A stretch of 44,774 nucleotides of DNA from positions 1-44,774 of the IMG/VR virus record IMGVR_UViG_3300022934_000042. One strand, written 5' to 3'. The stretch's first letter is position 1. Every line of letters begins with the position of its first letter. Positions 14,617 to 21,195 of the stretch are shown piece after piece. The notes below the pieces were generated by a model that saw only the letters and a program-made list of their open reading frames with translations, did no database searches and was not told where the DNA came from. Position numbers and translations under genes: made by a program. Source of the DNA: a virus.

Positions 14617-15270
14617 TCACATTATCTCGTCGGCAAGACCATACTTCACTGCCTCTTCAGCAGAGAGATAGATGTTTACCTTTTCACTAAGTAGTTTCTC
14701 CAACTTCTTACGTGTGAACTTGGTGTTCTCAACCATAGCAGTGATGTAGTCGTCCTGTAGTTGCTGGATAGCCTCAAGTTCGTTTGTGAGGTTAGGTAGG
14801 ATTCCAAAGTTACCTGCTGCAACGTTGTGAATCATTACGCGGCAGTTCTTGCCAATCTTGCGCTTGCCCTTGGTTCCCGCTGCGAGGAGTAGGGTGCCTG
14901 CGGACATAACCTTGCCAACACCGATGGTGTGGATTTCAGTTTCCTCCATGACCTGCTGCATAACGTCATACATTGCAAACATGTCATCAGCAGAACCGCC
15001 ATAGGTGTTGATGTAGAATTCAACAGGCTTACTTTCTTCCTTTTCCTTGTCTCTCAACTTGTTAGTCTCGTTGAGGTAAAGTAGAGCCTGTGTTAGTTCA
15101 GCAATCTTCTCGTCTTCAACGTTGGAGTAGAGTCCGATTACTCTTAGTTCCGGCTCTGGACCTCCACCTAGCATTTCGGCTAGATTCACGACTTTTGGTT
15201 CTGCTTGCGCTTCTGCGTTTGGAGAAGGTAGTAGCTTCTCAACAATCTTTCCAATAATCTGCTTAATCAT
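14617..15270 (-). CDS. clpP: ClpP-like serine protease
   Basis: A 217-residue S14-family protease. Nucleophile Ser123 lies in KVMSAGTLLLAAG, His148 in CRVMIHNVAAG, and the oxyanion-loop glycines in INTYGGSAD. Where ClpP has the third triad residue Asp, three residues before LSAEEA, this protein has Asn199. The N-terminus carries an extra charged segment of about 40 residues. It could replace or compete with host ClpP, or process the phage prohead. It overlaps the membrane protein upstream by four bases (ATGA). Confidence 0.85.
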   Translation of the reverse strand: MIKQIIGKIVEKLLPSPNAEAQAEPKVVNLAEMLGGGPEPELRVIGLYSNVEDEKIAELTQALLYLNETNKLRDKEKEESKPVEFYINTYGGSADDMFAMYDVMQQVMEETEIHTIGVGKVMSAGTLLLAAGTKGKRKIGKNCRVMIHNVAAGNFGILPNLTNELEAIQQLQDDYITAMVENTKFTRKKLEKLLSEKVNIYLSAEEAVKYGLADEIM

Positions 15271-15683
15271 GATTCTGCTCCTTTTCTAAATAGAATCGCT
15301 AGTTCTCTGTTCTTTTCTAAAAACCTCATGGCTGAACGCCAATCTGTATAGGGTGCGATCTCCTTGAAGATTCCGCTGTGTGCGTTGACCAAGAACTTGA
15401 TTGAATCTTCTTTGAAGTTATTCATAATCTTCTCTTGGTTCTCCTTCTCTAACTTGTAAACCTTATCGTCGGGTTCTACGCCCGACTTTCTAAGGGCGTC
15501 TAATTTAACTAGGTTCGCGTAACTGTAATTCTCTATGCACTTGGCTAAAATAGATAACCCAATAACGCTGGAGGCTTTGACGATCAAGATCGTTGTTGAG
15601 CCTGACGCCCTGACGGAGAGCAAGAACCCAAATGTAAGTCCAAGCCCGAAGCATAAAATTCCTAATGCAATGTACCAAACCAT
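15267..15683 (-). CDS. Membrane-anchored protein
   Basis: Start chosen at ATG 15683 (MVWYIALG) because GGAGGG is five bases upstream; an earlier in-frame ATG would sit in a terminator hairpin. The product has 138 residues, a transmembrane helix at residues 2-22, a second weaker hydrophobic stretch near 30-45 and a charged cytoplasmic domain. Function unknown. As the first gene after the consensus promoter at 15731-15759 it heads the clpP transcription unit. Confidence 0.65.
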   Translation of the reverse strand: MVWYIALGILCFGLGLTFGFLLSVRASGSTTILIVKASSVIGLSILAKCIENYSYANLVKLDALRKSGVEPDDKVYKLEKENQEKIMNNFKEDSIKFLVNAHSGIFKEIAPYTDWRSAMRFLEKNRELAILFRKGAES

Positions 15684-15695
15684 AAGTCCCTCCAT

Positions 15696-15730
15696 AAAAA
15701 TAACCACCTAGGATGGTTGCCTAGATGGTT
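15696..15730 (-). terminator. Terminator hairpin overlapping the start of a new transcript
   Basis: An 11-bp stem (AACCATCTAGG with CCTAGGTGGTT, one G-T pair) at 15730-15720 and 15712-15702, a seven-base loop, then ATTTTTA. It lies directly downstream of the -10 box at 15731. A transcript coming from the upstream operon would form the full hairpin, whereas one started at the promoter would lack most of its 5' arm. Confidence 0.65.
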
Positions 15731-15759
15731 ATTATAACGGCTCAGGAGAATGCTGTCAA
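15731..15759 (-). promoter_or_regulatory. Perfect-consensus sigma70 promoter
   Basis: TTGACA at 15759-15754, a 17-base spacer and TATAAT at 15736-15731, preceded by GT. It is the strongest promoter in the window by sequence and heads the clpP-dam-groEL unit. Confidence 0.9.
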
Positions 15760-15763
15760 GTTA

Positions 15764-16399
15764 TTATTTTGAAGCCAAGCGACGGAAGATACGTTCGGCT
15801 AACTTGGTCGCCACATCTTCCTGCTTCTTCTCACGGAGTAGGCGGGCAGCCACGCGGCGAGCGACTTCTTGTACAATTTCTTCGTCACTTTCCATCATTG
15901 GTTCATCTGCCTCATCTTCGTCACCCATTTCCATTGGGGCTTCGGGAGCGGCGTCAGCCATTTCTAGATCACCACCTTCATCGGCGTCAACTTCACCCCC
16001 CATTTCCATCTCTTCTTCGCCACCAACCTCAACATCGGCGTCAAGACCAAGTAGGTCAGCAAGTTTGTCAACGATGTCAGCAAACTGCTCTTCTTTACCA
16101 CCGTCTGCGTCCATGCCACCCATATCCATGTCCATGTCGCCTGCGGGTTCTTCAGCGCCCATATCCATTTCCATTTCTTCGCCGCCCTCGGGGGCTGGCA
16201 TTTCTGGGGCGGGCGCTTCTTCGTCTTCAGCCTCCTGCATGTAATCGCGCATTCCGGGTTCGTCTTCTTCTTCCTCATCATCCCTCATACCGGGGACTGG
16301 TAGTTCGCCGCCCATGCCCATTTCTTGTAGGGGCTTGATGTTCGCCAATTTCATAAACTGACGGATTTCTGATTCTGATAGTAGTGTCTTGCGAGCCAT
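15764..16399 (-). CDS. Acidic, low-complexity protein
   Basis: A 211-residue protein with an ordered N-terminus (TLLSESEIRQFMKLANI) and C-terminus (EEIVQEVARRVAARLL) flanking about 140 residues rich in Asp, Glu, Met and Gly. The ends resemble assembly-associated peptides of large marine phages. The acidic middle recalls prohead scaffold or core proteins, but no assignment is secure. The start has AAGGAGAATT upstream. It is the last gene of the operon beginning near 20154. Confidence 0.65.
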   Translation of the reverse strand: MARKTLLSESEIRQFMKLANIKPLQEMGMGGELPVPGMRDDEEEEDEPGMRDYMQEAEDEEAPAPEMPAPEGGEEMEMDMGAEEPAGDMDMDMGGMDADGGKEEQFADIVDKLADLLGLDADVEVGGEEEMEMGGEVDADEGGDLEMADAAPEAPMEMGDEDEADEPMMESDEEIVQEVARRVAARLLREKKQEDVATKLAERIFRRLASK

Positions 16400-16413
16400 T
16401 GTTTTAATTCTCC

Positions 16414-16713
16414 TTAAAAACTCAATGTTAAATAGTCTACGTCACCAGAAGAAGCCAATAATTCTTCTCCGTCAGGCAAACGTTTCTGTAGTTTAATTAG
16501 TGCCTTACTTTCTATTTGTTTTATTCTCGCGAAAGAAAGTCCTTCGCGTTTTGCTATTTCCCTGAGAGTCATAGGTCCATTTTCATGGATCGAGATCAGG
16601 GAACAATTAAATTCGTCTTCATAGTCAATGTGAAATTTACATTTGTCTGCTGGGCAACATTCCCTGTCTTTAAGGCACTGCTGCGAGCATACTAGTAAGT
16701 CTTCTTTATTCAT
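16414..16713 (-). CDS. Sigma-70 region 4-like protein
   Basis: A 99-residue protein. The N-terminal 35 residues carry several cysteines (CSQQCLKDRECCPADKC). Residues about 45-80 (GPMTLREIAKREGLSFARIK, then QIESKALIKLQKRL) form a helix-turn-helix closely resembling region 4 of sigma70, the part that reads the -35 box. Lacking region 2 it cannot act as a full sigma factor. It may redirect or inhibit host RNA polymerase, or simply bind DNA. Its start overlaps the preceding stop (ATGA). Confidence 0.72.
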   Translation of the reverse strand: MNKEDLLVCSQQCLKDRECCPADKCKFHIDYEDEFNCSLISIHENGPMTLREIAKREGLSFARIKQIESKALIKLQKRLPDGEELLASSGDVDYLTLSF

Positions 16714-17051
16714 AGGTCTGGAAACTCCTGTGCGATTAGATCAAATAGGTTTTCTTTGTCGGCATCATCTAGGAGTCCCCAGTCTTCTAACTTTTCTTCT
16801 CCTTTCTTTCTCAGTTTGAGCGATTTGGTAAAGCGTTTGCGGCTTAGGATCTTATGCTCTACAACATAATTGTCCAAGAAAGCCATTAGATTTGGGTCTT
16901 CCTCAATGACGCCATCGATCACGGCACGGAAGAACTGAGACACCCTTATCTTGTTGTGTCTCAGCCTTATGATTAGTCGTGCGTGATCGTCGTCATAGAC
17001 CCAAAAACGAATTGACTTTACGTCTTCTCCGTAGTTTGGATCGTCAGACAT
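16710..17051 (-). CDS. Hypothetical protein
   Basis: Start taken at ATG 17051 (MSDDPNY), with AGGAG eight bases upstream; an in-frame GTG three codons earlier overlaps the IMPDH-like gene. The 113-residue product begins with a possible ribbon-helix-helix-like part (IRFWVYDDDHARLIIRLRH) and ends with a KKGEEKLEDWGLLDDADKEN tail that recurs in large phages. DNA binding is possible but unproved. Confidence 0.6.
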   Translation of the reverse strand: MSDDPNYGEDVKSIRFWVYDDDHARLIIRLRHNKIRVSQFFRAVIDGVIEEDPNLMAFLDNYVVEHKILSRKRFTKSLKLRKKGEEKLEDWGLLDDADKENLFDLIAQEFPDL

Positions 17052-17052
17052 T

Positions 17053-18075
17053 TCACACACTCCTATTCAGAATGTGTGTTCTGCTTTCGCCAAGACCTGC
17101 GGAGGTCTGACGAACAAACTTGGCTCTATGTTGTAGTTCATGGATAGAGCGACAACCAGAGTAGGACAACCCAGAACGAATGCCTCGCTCAAGGTCTTCA
17201 AGAACGTTCTTTACCTTGCCTCGGTAGGGAACAGTAGCGGAGACACCTTCAAACGAAGAGTAGCGTCCTCTCCAATCCATTTGCGCCTCCTTGGACGCCA
17301 TTCCTCGGTAGGTTTTAAATTTACGACCTGTTCCGTCTACAAGGGTTTCTCCGGGTGTCTCGCGCGTTCCAGATAGCAAGGAACCCAACATTACAGCGTC
17401 TGCGCCAGCAGCGAGAGCCTTTACAATGTCGCCAGAGTTGCGAATGCCTCCGTCGGCAATGATAGTAACGTCGCGGTCTGTGCGAGAACAATCAAAGATC
17501 GTCTGCAAGCCGGGGTGTCCGTGTCCTGTCTGGATTCTGGTAGAACAGATAGAGCCACCACCAATGTTGCATCGAACGGAGTCTGCTCCCCAGTCTGCGA
17601 GGTCGTTTACGCCTTCGAGGGTTGCTACGTTGCCTGCCATGATGTGGATTTGGGAACCCAATTCATAACGCAAATTTTTCAAGGCTTCTCGCATCTTGAC
17701 GTGGTGGCCATGAGCAACGTCAACGCAAACAAATGTTGCGCCTGCCTTTACGCCCTCTTCAGCACGATCAAGGTAATCGTTATCAATGCCAACAGCGAAT
17801 CCGATGTTGGCTACGCCGCTACTTTTGGCAGCACGAATCATTTCGGTTTGCTGCCCGATTGTGTTGTAGCGGTGTAGAACACCAGCACTGCTTGCATGGT
17901 GCATTGCTTCTGCCATCATTACCTCGGAAATAGTATCCATCGGTGAAGCAAAGATGGGTAGTCCGAGTTCTAGTCCGTTCCCCAGATTAGAAGAGATATC
18001 CACTTCAGATCGAGAGCGGATATCGGAGTATTGTGGTAAGAGTAAAACGTCGTCATAGGTTAATGCTGTCTCCAT
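17053..18075 (-). CDS. guaB: IMP dehydrogenase / GMP reductase family enzyme, IMPDH-like
   Basis: A 340-residue (beta/alpha)8 enzyme without the regulatory CBS domains. It shows LTYDDVLLLPQYSDIR at the N-terminus, catalytic Cys177 in IGGGSICSTR and IADGGIRNSGDI for phosphate binding. The C-terminal ESRTH matches the monovalent-cation site typical of IMPDH (AGxxESxxH). IMPDH oxidises IMP to XMP, committing it to GMP. The mobile flap is about ten residues shorter than in E. coli GuaB and looks intermediate with GMP reductase, although an Arg-Tyr pair (GRYSSFEG) remains. The enzyme would act on the same metabolite as the PurA-like protein encoded about 4 kb upstream. Confidence 0.82.
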   Translation of the reverse strand: METALTYDDVLLLPQYSDIRSRSEVDISSNLGNGLELGLPIFASPMDTISEVMMAEAMHHASSAGVLHRYNTIGQQTEMIRAAKSSGVANIGFAVGIDNDYLDRAEEGVKAGATFVCVDVAHGHHVKMREALKNLRYELGSQIHIMAGNVATLEGVNDLADWGADSVRCNIGGGSICSTRIQTGHGHPGLQTIFDCSRTDRDVTIIADGGIRNSGDIVKALAAGADAVMLGSLLSGTRETPGETLVDGTGRKFKTYRGMASKEAQMDWRGRYSSFEGVSATVPYRGKVKNVLEDLERGIRSGLSYSGCRSIHELQHRAKFVRQTSAGLGESRTHILNRSV

Positions 18076-18077
18076 TG

Positions 18078-18440
18078 TTAGTTCCTATTGTTGTCAATAA
18101 ACTTGCGGATTCCGGTTGGGTGGAACCACATTTCTTTATGCGGTTGCGGCGGGTCTTCCATGAAACGCACACGAGGACGCATACCTCCGGTGCGGACATA
18201 ACAAATGGAAGGAACTCCACTAAATCCCCACTTCTTTTCTAGACCCTCGCCGTCTTCCATGTTGAATGCATAGAAGTGAACATCACCATATTCATCGGAA
18301 ATGTCTACGAACTGCGGCTTTAGAGCGTGACATAGGTGACAATTGGAGCCATAGAGTTTAATTACGACTTCGTGTTCACCTGTCACTCCGCCACCTAGGA
18401 TTTGGTCTAGGTTTTTTCGATTGATTCTGCTAACTGCCAT
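18078..18440 (-). CDS. Thioredoxin-like protein
   Basis: A 120-residue thioredoxin fold with the redox motif CHLC in LYGSNCHLCHAL (about residues 34-37) and the cis-proline in GVPSI. The motif differs from the usual WCGPC. It may supply electrons to ribonucleotide reductase, whose C-terminal cysteine pair needs a reductant, or reduce other phage enzymes. It overlaps the DUF3310 gene by 11 bases and starts after GAGAGG. Confidence 0.78.
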   Translation of the reverse strand: MAVSRINRKNLDQILGGGVTGEHEVVIKLYGSNCHLCHALKPQFVDISDEYGDVHFYAFNMEDGEGLEKKWGFSGVPSICYVRTGGMRPRVRFMEDPPQPHKEMWFHPTGIRKFIDNNRN

Positions 18441-18735
18441 TTTCTATCCTCTCGATTAGTCGGTCAAGATACCAACGGGCTTTCTTGAGGTCTTCAAGGG
18501 GATCTGCCTTGTGTTGGTGTCTCGCAACATACTTTACCACGTTACCGGCATTGAAGTCAAGTTTCCAATCATCGATTGCGTCAATTACTTCAATCTTTCC
18601 GGTGTTGTAATGTGAGGGGTGATTGACGGCTTCGCGTCGTGCTAGACCTTCAAGTCCTGTTAGGTTGTCGGAGAACTCGTCATCGTGAGAGCCCTGCGAA
18701 TCAAATAGGTCAATCATCTGTGTTGGTGTGGGCAT
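18430..18735 (-). CDS. DUF3310-type small phage protein
   Basis: A 101-residue protein starting at ATG 18735 (AGGAGG six bases upstream). Residues 37-97 contain VNHPSHYNTGKIEVIDAI, NAGNVVKYVARHQHK and LEDLKKARWYLDRLIE, the pattern of the DUF3310 (SaV-like) family that is frequent beside phage nucleotide genes. Its biochemical role is not established. The variable N-terminus is acidic. Confidence 0.82.
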   Translation of the reverse strand: MPTPTQMIDLFDSQGSHDDEFSDNLTGLEGLARREAVNHPSHYNTGKIEVIDAIDDWKLDFNAGNVVKYVARHQHKADPLEDLKKARWYLDRLIERIENGS

Positions 18736-18967
18736 CAATTACCTCCTGTGCTTTATTGATGCAATCTGGGCAAAATAGGGTTACCTGCGTTGGATTTTCC
18801 CGTACAACTACTCGCCATGTGAGCGCATGTTCCTTGGATTTGGGGTCAAATGCGGCGTTACATGCTGAGCAGTTGTCCGGTCTGTGGCTAAAGGTGGAAA
18901 TTTTTTGGGCGAGTTTTTCGTTGCCTTTATTCTTCTTCTTGAGCCGTCGCCGTTGTGCCCTATTCAT
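18710..18967 (-). CDS. Small zinc-finger-like protein
   Basis: An 85-residue protein with a very basic N-terminus (MNRAQRRRLKKKNKG) and two CxxC pairs (CSAC about residue 33, CPDC about residue 66) that should bind one zinc ion. Nucleic-acid or protein binding is plausible; no specific role is known. It overlaps both neighbouring genes, so expression is coupled to the methyltransferase and DUF3310 genes. Confidence 0.68.
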   Translation of the reverse strand: MNRAQRRRLKKKNKGNEKLAQKISTFSHRPDNCSACNAAFDPKSKEHALTWRVVVRENPTQVTLFCPDCINKAQEVIDAHTNTDD

Positions 18968-19443
18968 GGTCGCTCCATTCCTGTGATGCGGGGTCCGTCA
19001 AATGCGGACGGACGAAAAACCACCACTGCTGATGGGAATGGTGCGCTATTCGTCTCATCACCAAATTTGATGCGTCCTCGAACAAAGCGAATCTCGTCTG
19101 CCTTCATCACGTACTCGTGCCAGTATGCAGTATCAGTACGGGCGGGGATAAGCATAACAACCATTGTGTTTTCCTTAAGTCCCTCTTCGTATGACTTCTT
19201 GACCCAATCCTTTAGTCCGCGACCATAAGGTGGGTTGAGAAATACTCGATGACCAGACCAATCCTGTGATAAGGAATCATCTGCCTGAGTGTAATACTTT
19301 GCGACCTTGTAGTTGTCGTCTGATGCAGCAGCGTCTAGAGTAAATGGACCATAGATGCTGTTTAGTTTGTCAAAGATGGACTGCGGAGTAGCCCACTCGT
19401 TTGACTTTGAACTAAACATGACTTCTCGTGTATTCTTATCCAC
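18964..19443 (-). CDS. Phage N6-adenine DNA methyltransferase (Dam, 19 kDa family)
   Basis: A 159-residue protein matching the short phage Dam family: EWATPQSIFDKLNSIYGPFT at the N-terminus, then LDAAAS, then the catalytic LNPPYGRGLKDWV (about residues 69-81), and later IRFVRGRIKF. It should transfer a methyl group to N6 of adenine. It is the third adenine methyltransferase with catalytic residues in this window, alongside those at 1739 and 12829. Overlaps of four and eight bases tie it to its neighbours. Confidence 0.88.
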   Translation of the reverse strand: MDKNTREVMFSSKSNEWATPQSIFDKLNSIYGPFTLDAAASDDNYKVAKYYTQADDSLSQDWSGHRVFLNPPYGRGLKDWVKKSYEEGLKENTMVVMLIPARTDTAYWHEYVMKADEIRFVRGRIKFGDETNSAPFPSAVVVFRPSAFDGPRITGMERP

Positions 19444-19900
19444 CTGTACTCCCTAGGGCTCCTGAGCCTCGTTCTGAAATAGTGATTGGGTGACGCTCGT
19501 CGTAAAGTATTCCGTCTACTTCCTCAAATGCACGGAAGTGGACTACTGGAATCATTACCAATTGAGCAATCTTGTCTCCGTGCTTGATGTCCTGACTACG
19601 ATGCCCAACGTTGTGAAGATTGATGAAGACCTCTCCGTCGTAACCAGAGTCAACGACGTGGGCTCCAACAACAAGACCACGCTTGGCTGCTACACTTGAG
19701 CGGTTCATAACCTGTAGCATGTAGCCGTGTGGAATGCCAAACTTCAGCCCTGTTGGGATTAGGACAGAATGTCCGGGCAGAATAACCTTGAAGTCATCCT
19801 TTCCTCCGAGGAAAGCATAGATGTCAAGACCAGCATCCGAGGGGTTCGAGCGAGTTGGATGCTGCACGTCGCTGTAAAGGCGATGATACTCAATAATCAT
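19436..19900 (-). CDS. dut: Trimeric dUTPase
   Basis: A 154-residue deoxyuridine triphosphatase with all five motifs in order: DAGLDIYA, NRSSVAAKRG, VDSGYDGEVF, GDKIAQLV and the C-terminal RGSGALGSTG. It hydrolyses dUTP to dUMP and diphosphate, keeping uracil out of DNA and feeding ThyX. It overlaps the small helical protein gene upstream by four bases and the methyltransferase gene downstream by eight. Confidence 0.95.
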   Translation of the reverse strand: MIIEYHRLYSDVQHPTRSNPSDAGLDIYAFLGGKDDFKVILPGHSVLIPTGLKFGIPHGYMLQVMNRSSVAAKRGLVVGAHVVDSGYDGEVFINLHNVGHRSQDIKHGDKIAQLVMIPVVHFRAFEEVDGILYDERHPITISERGSGALGSTGG

Positions 19901-20154
19901 GGGTTCTCCGTATCTTCGCCCGAAAGCGCCTTGTAGTTGTCGTAAACCTCATCAATGTCAATCTTACCCTTGAACAGACGGTAAGCCTTCACAGCCGCAC
20001 GGATCTCGTCGGTGTTCAGCCAGCCCTGCTCACGATACTCGGTACGCAGTTCGCGCTTCTGCTCCTTGTAAGGCTCCATGGCCTCTTCAATTGCTACGAG
20101 TGAACGGATGTACTCCATGACGTAGCGCTTCTTCTCTTCGGTTGATGTAGACAT
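19897..20154 (-). CDS. Small helical protein, possibly GapR-like
   Basis: An 85-residue, highly charged, helical protein and the first gene after the promoter at 20178-20206. The run IEEAMEPYKEQKRELRTEYR, then LNTDEIRAAVKAYRL and DEVYDNYKAL loosely matches the GapR/DUF2312 layout of small DNA-binding helical proteins. The similarity is weak, so this is only a lead. Strong AAGGAGGAC site before the start. Confidence 0.6.
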   Translation of the reverse strand: MSTSTEEKKRYVMEYIRSLVAIEEAMEPYKEQKRELRTEYREQGWLNTDEIRAAVKAYRLFKGKIDIDEVYDNYKALSGEDTENP

Positions 20155-20177
20155 GCTGTCCTCCTTGTTATGTTTGT

Positions 20178-20206
20178 AATGTAACTCGTCACGCTGCCGC
20201 TGTCAA
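20178..20206 (-). promoter_or_regulatory. Promoter inside the uvsE 3' end
   Basis: TTGACA at 20206-20201, a 17-base spacer and TACATT at 20183-20178, preceded by GT. The -35 box and most of the spacer encode the last residues of UvsE (LTAAA and stop). It heads the dUTPase-to-sigma4 operon. Confidence 0.85.
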
Positions 20207-21145
20207 GCGCTCAGCGTCGTTTTTTTTAAGCCCGAACAGGGCGAGTTCCTTCATCTTCGCCTCGATCATAACGTCGAGGTCGTAGCCGTAGTCGTCAACT
20301 GGTCCGTTGACGAAATCTGAGTGGGCATGTGGGCGAATCTTGGAGTCGCGCTTTTCTTCAGCACGGGACTCGGAGTAGTGGACTACCGGCTTGATGTCTC
20401 CCCACGTCGAGATTGCAATTTCCAAGGCTTCTTTTTCTGTAAGACCGCCAGTGCAAAAACCGTGATGATGATAATCAAAAACAATCGGAATACCAGTCCT
20501 GTTGTAAACTCCCTCATAGAGTTCGATAGTCGAGTAAAGTGATTCACGGTCGTCATTCTCCACGGTTAGACGAGACTTCACGCTATCTGGTAGTCTCTCA
20601 AAGTTACGAGCAAATGTATCGAGGGCTACGGGCTTGTTGCCGTAGGCTGCGCCGACATGAATGTTAATCTTTGCGTAGTGATCTCGGGGCAAGCCAAGCA
20701 TGTCGAAGAACTCTCCGTGAATCTCCAAGTCTCTCAAGGTGTTCTGAAACACCTTCTCATTTGGAGAAGCCAGCTTGTTGAATGGTCCGGGGTGAGAAGT
20801 AAGACGAATACCATGTTCCCGTGCATAGTTGCCTGCCTTCTCACAAGCCTCGAAGATTGCTTCATAGTCGGGCATGTCGTGGAGTTGGTACTCTGACGCC
20901 CAAGGAAAAACGTTGGAGGACAGACGGAAGAACTTGATCCCGTGCTCAACATTCCATTCAAGGATCTTTTGGAGATCGAGTACGTTTAGGAGAGACAAGG
21001 AGGATGCATACTCGATCCCCTTCTCTTCAAAAGTTCTCTTGATCATGGAGCGATTAGTAGTGATTCTATCTTGCTTTTTACCACCATAATCCTGCGGGTT
21101 TGACAACTGCATGTTGATACATGCGTAGCCGTAGTTCTTGCTCAT
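20189..21145 (-). CDS. uvsE: UV damage endonuclease
   Basis: A 318-residue TIM-barrel enzyme of the UvsE/UVDE family. It shows YACINMQL at the N-terminus, KFFRLSSNVFPW, RLTSHPGPFNKLASP, the VENDDR strand, the metal-binding DYHHHGFC and the RPHAHSDFV region. It nicks DNA 5' of UV photoproducts to start excision repair, which suits a phage of sunlit water. Its final residues LTAAA are written by the overlapping promoter. Start ATG 21145 follows GGAGGACAG; it has its own promoter at 21167-21195. Confidence 0.93.
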   Translation of the reverse strand: MSKNYGYACINMQLSNPQDYGGKKQDRITTNRSMIKRTFEEKGIEYASSLSLLNVLDLQKILEWNVEHGIKFFRLSSNVFPWASEYQLHDMPDYEAIFEACEKAGNYAREHGIRLTSHPGPFNKLASPNEKVFQNTLRDLEIHGEFFDMLGLPRDHYAKINIHVGAAYGNKPVALDTFARNFERLPDSVKSRLTVENDDRESLYSTIELYEGVYNRTGIPIVFDYHHHGFCTGGLTEKEALEIAISTWGDIKPVVHYSESRAEEKRDSKIRPHAHSDFVNGPVDDYGYDLDVMIEAKMKELALFGLKKNDAERLTAAA

Positions 21146-21166
21146 CTGTCCTCCAACGTTATAGAT

Positions 21167-21195
21167 AATGTAACCGGTCAGGCGGCTGCTGTCAA
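21167..21195 (-). promoter_or_regulatory. Promoter inside the purA-like 3' end
   Basis: TTGACA at 21195-21190, a 17-base spacer and TACATT at 21172-21167, preceded by GT. The -35 box and spacer encode LTAAA and the stop of the PurA-like protein. It serves uvsE. Confidence 0.85.

Noticed and set aside
20218-20225. Run of eight A residues (minus strand) in uvsE as a programmed frameshift site
   Set aside because: It is close to the end of the gene, the zero frame is conserved to the stop and no downstream frame offers a plausible extension.
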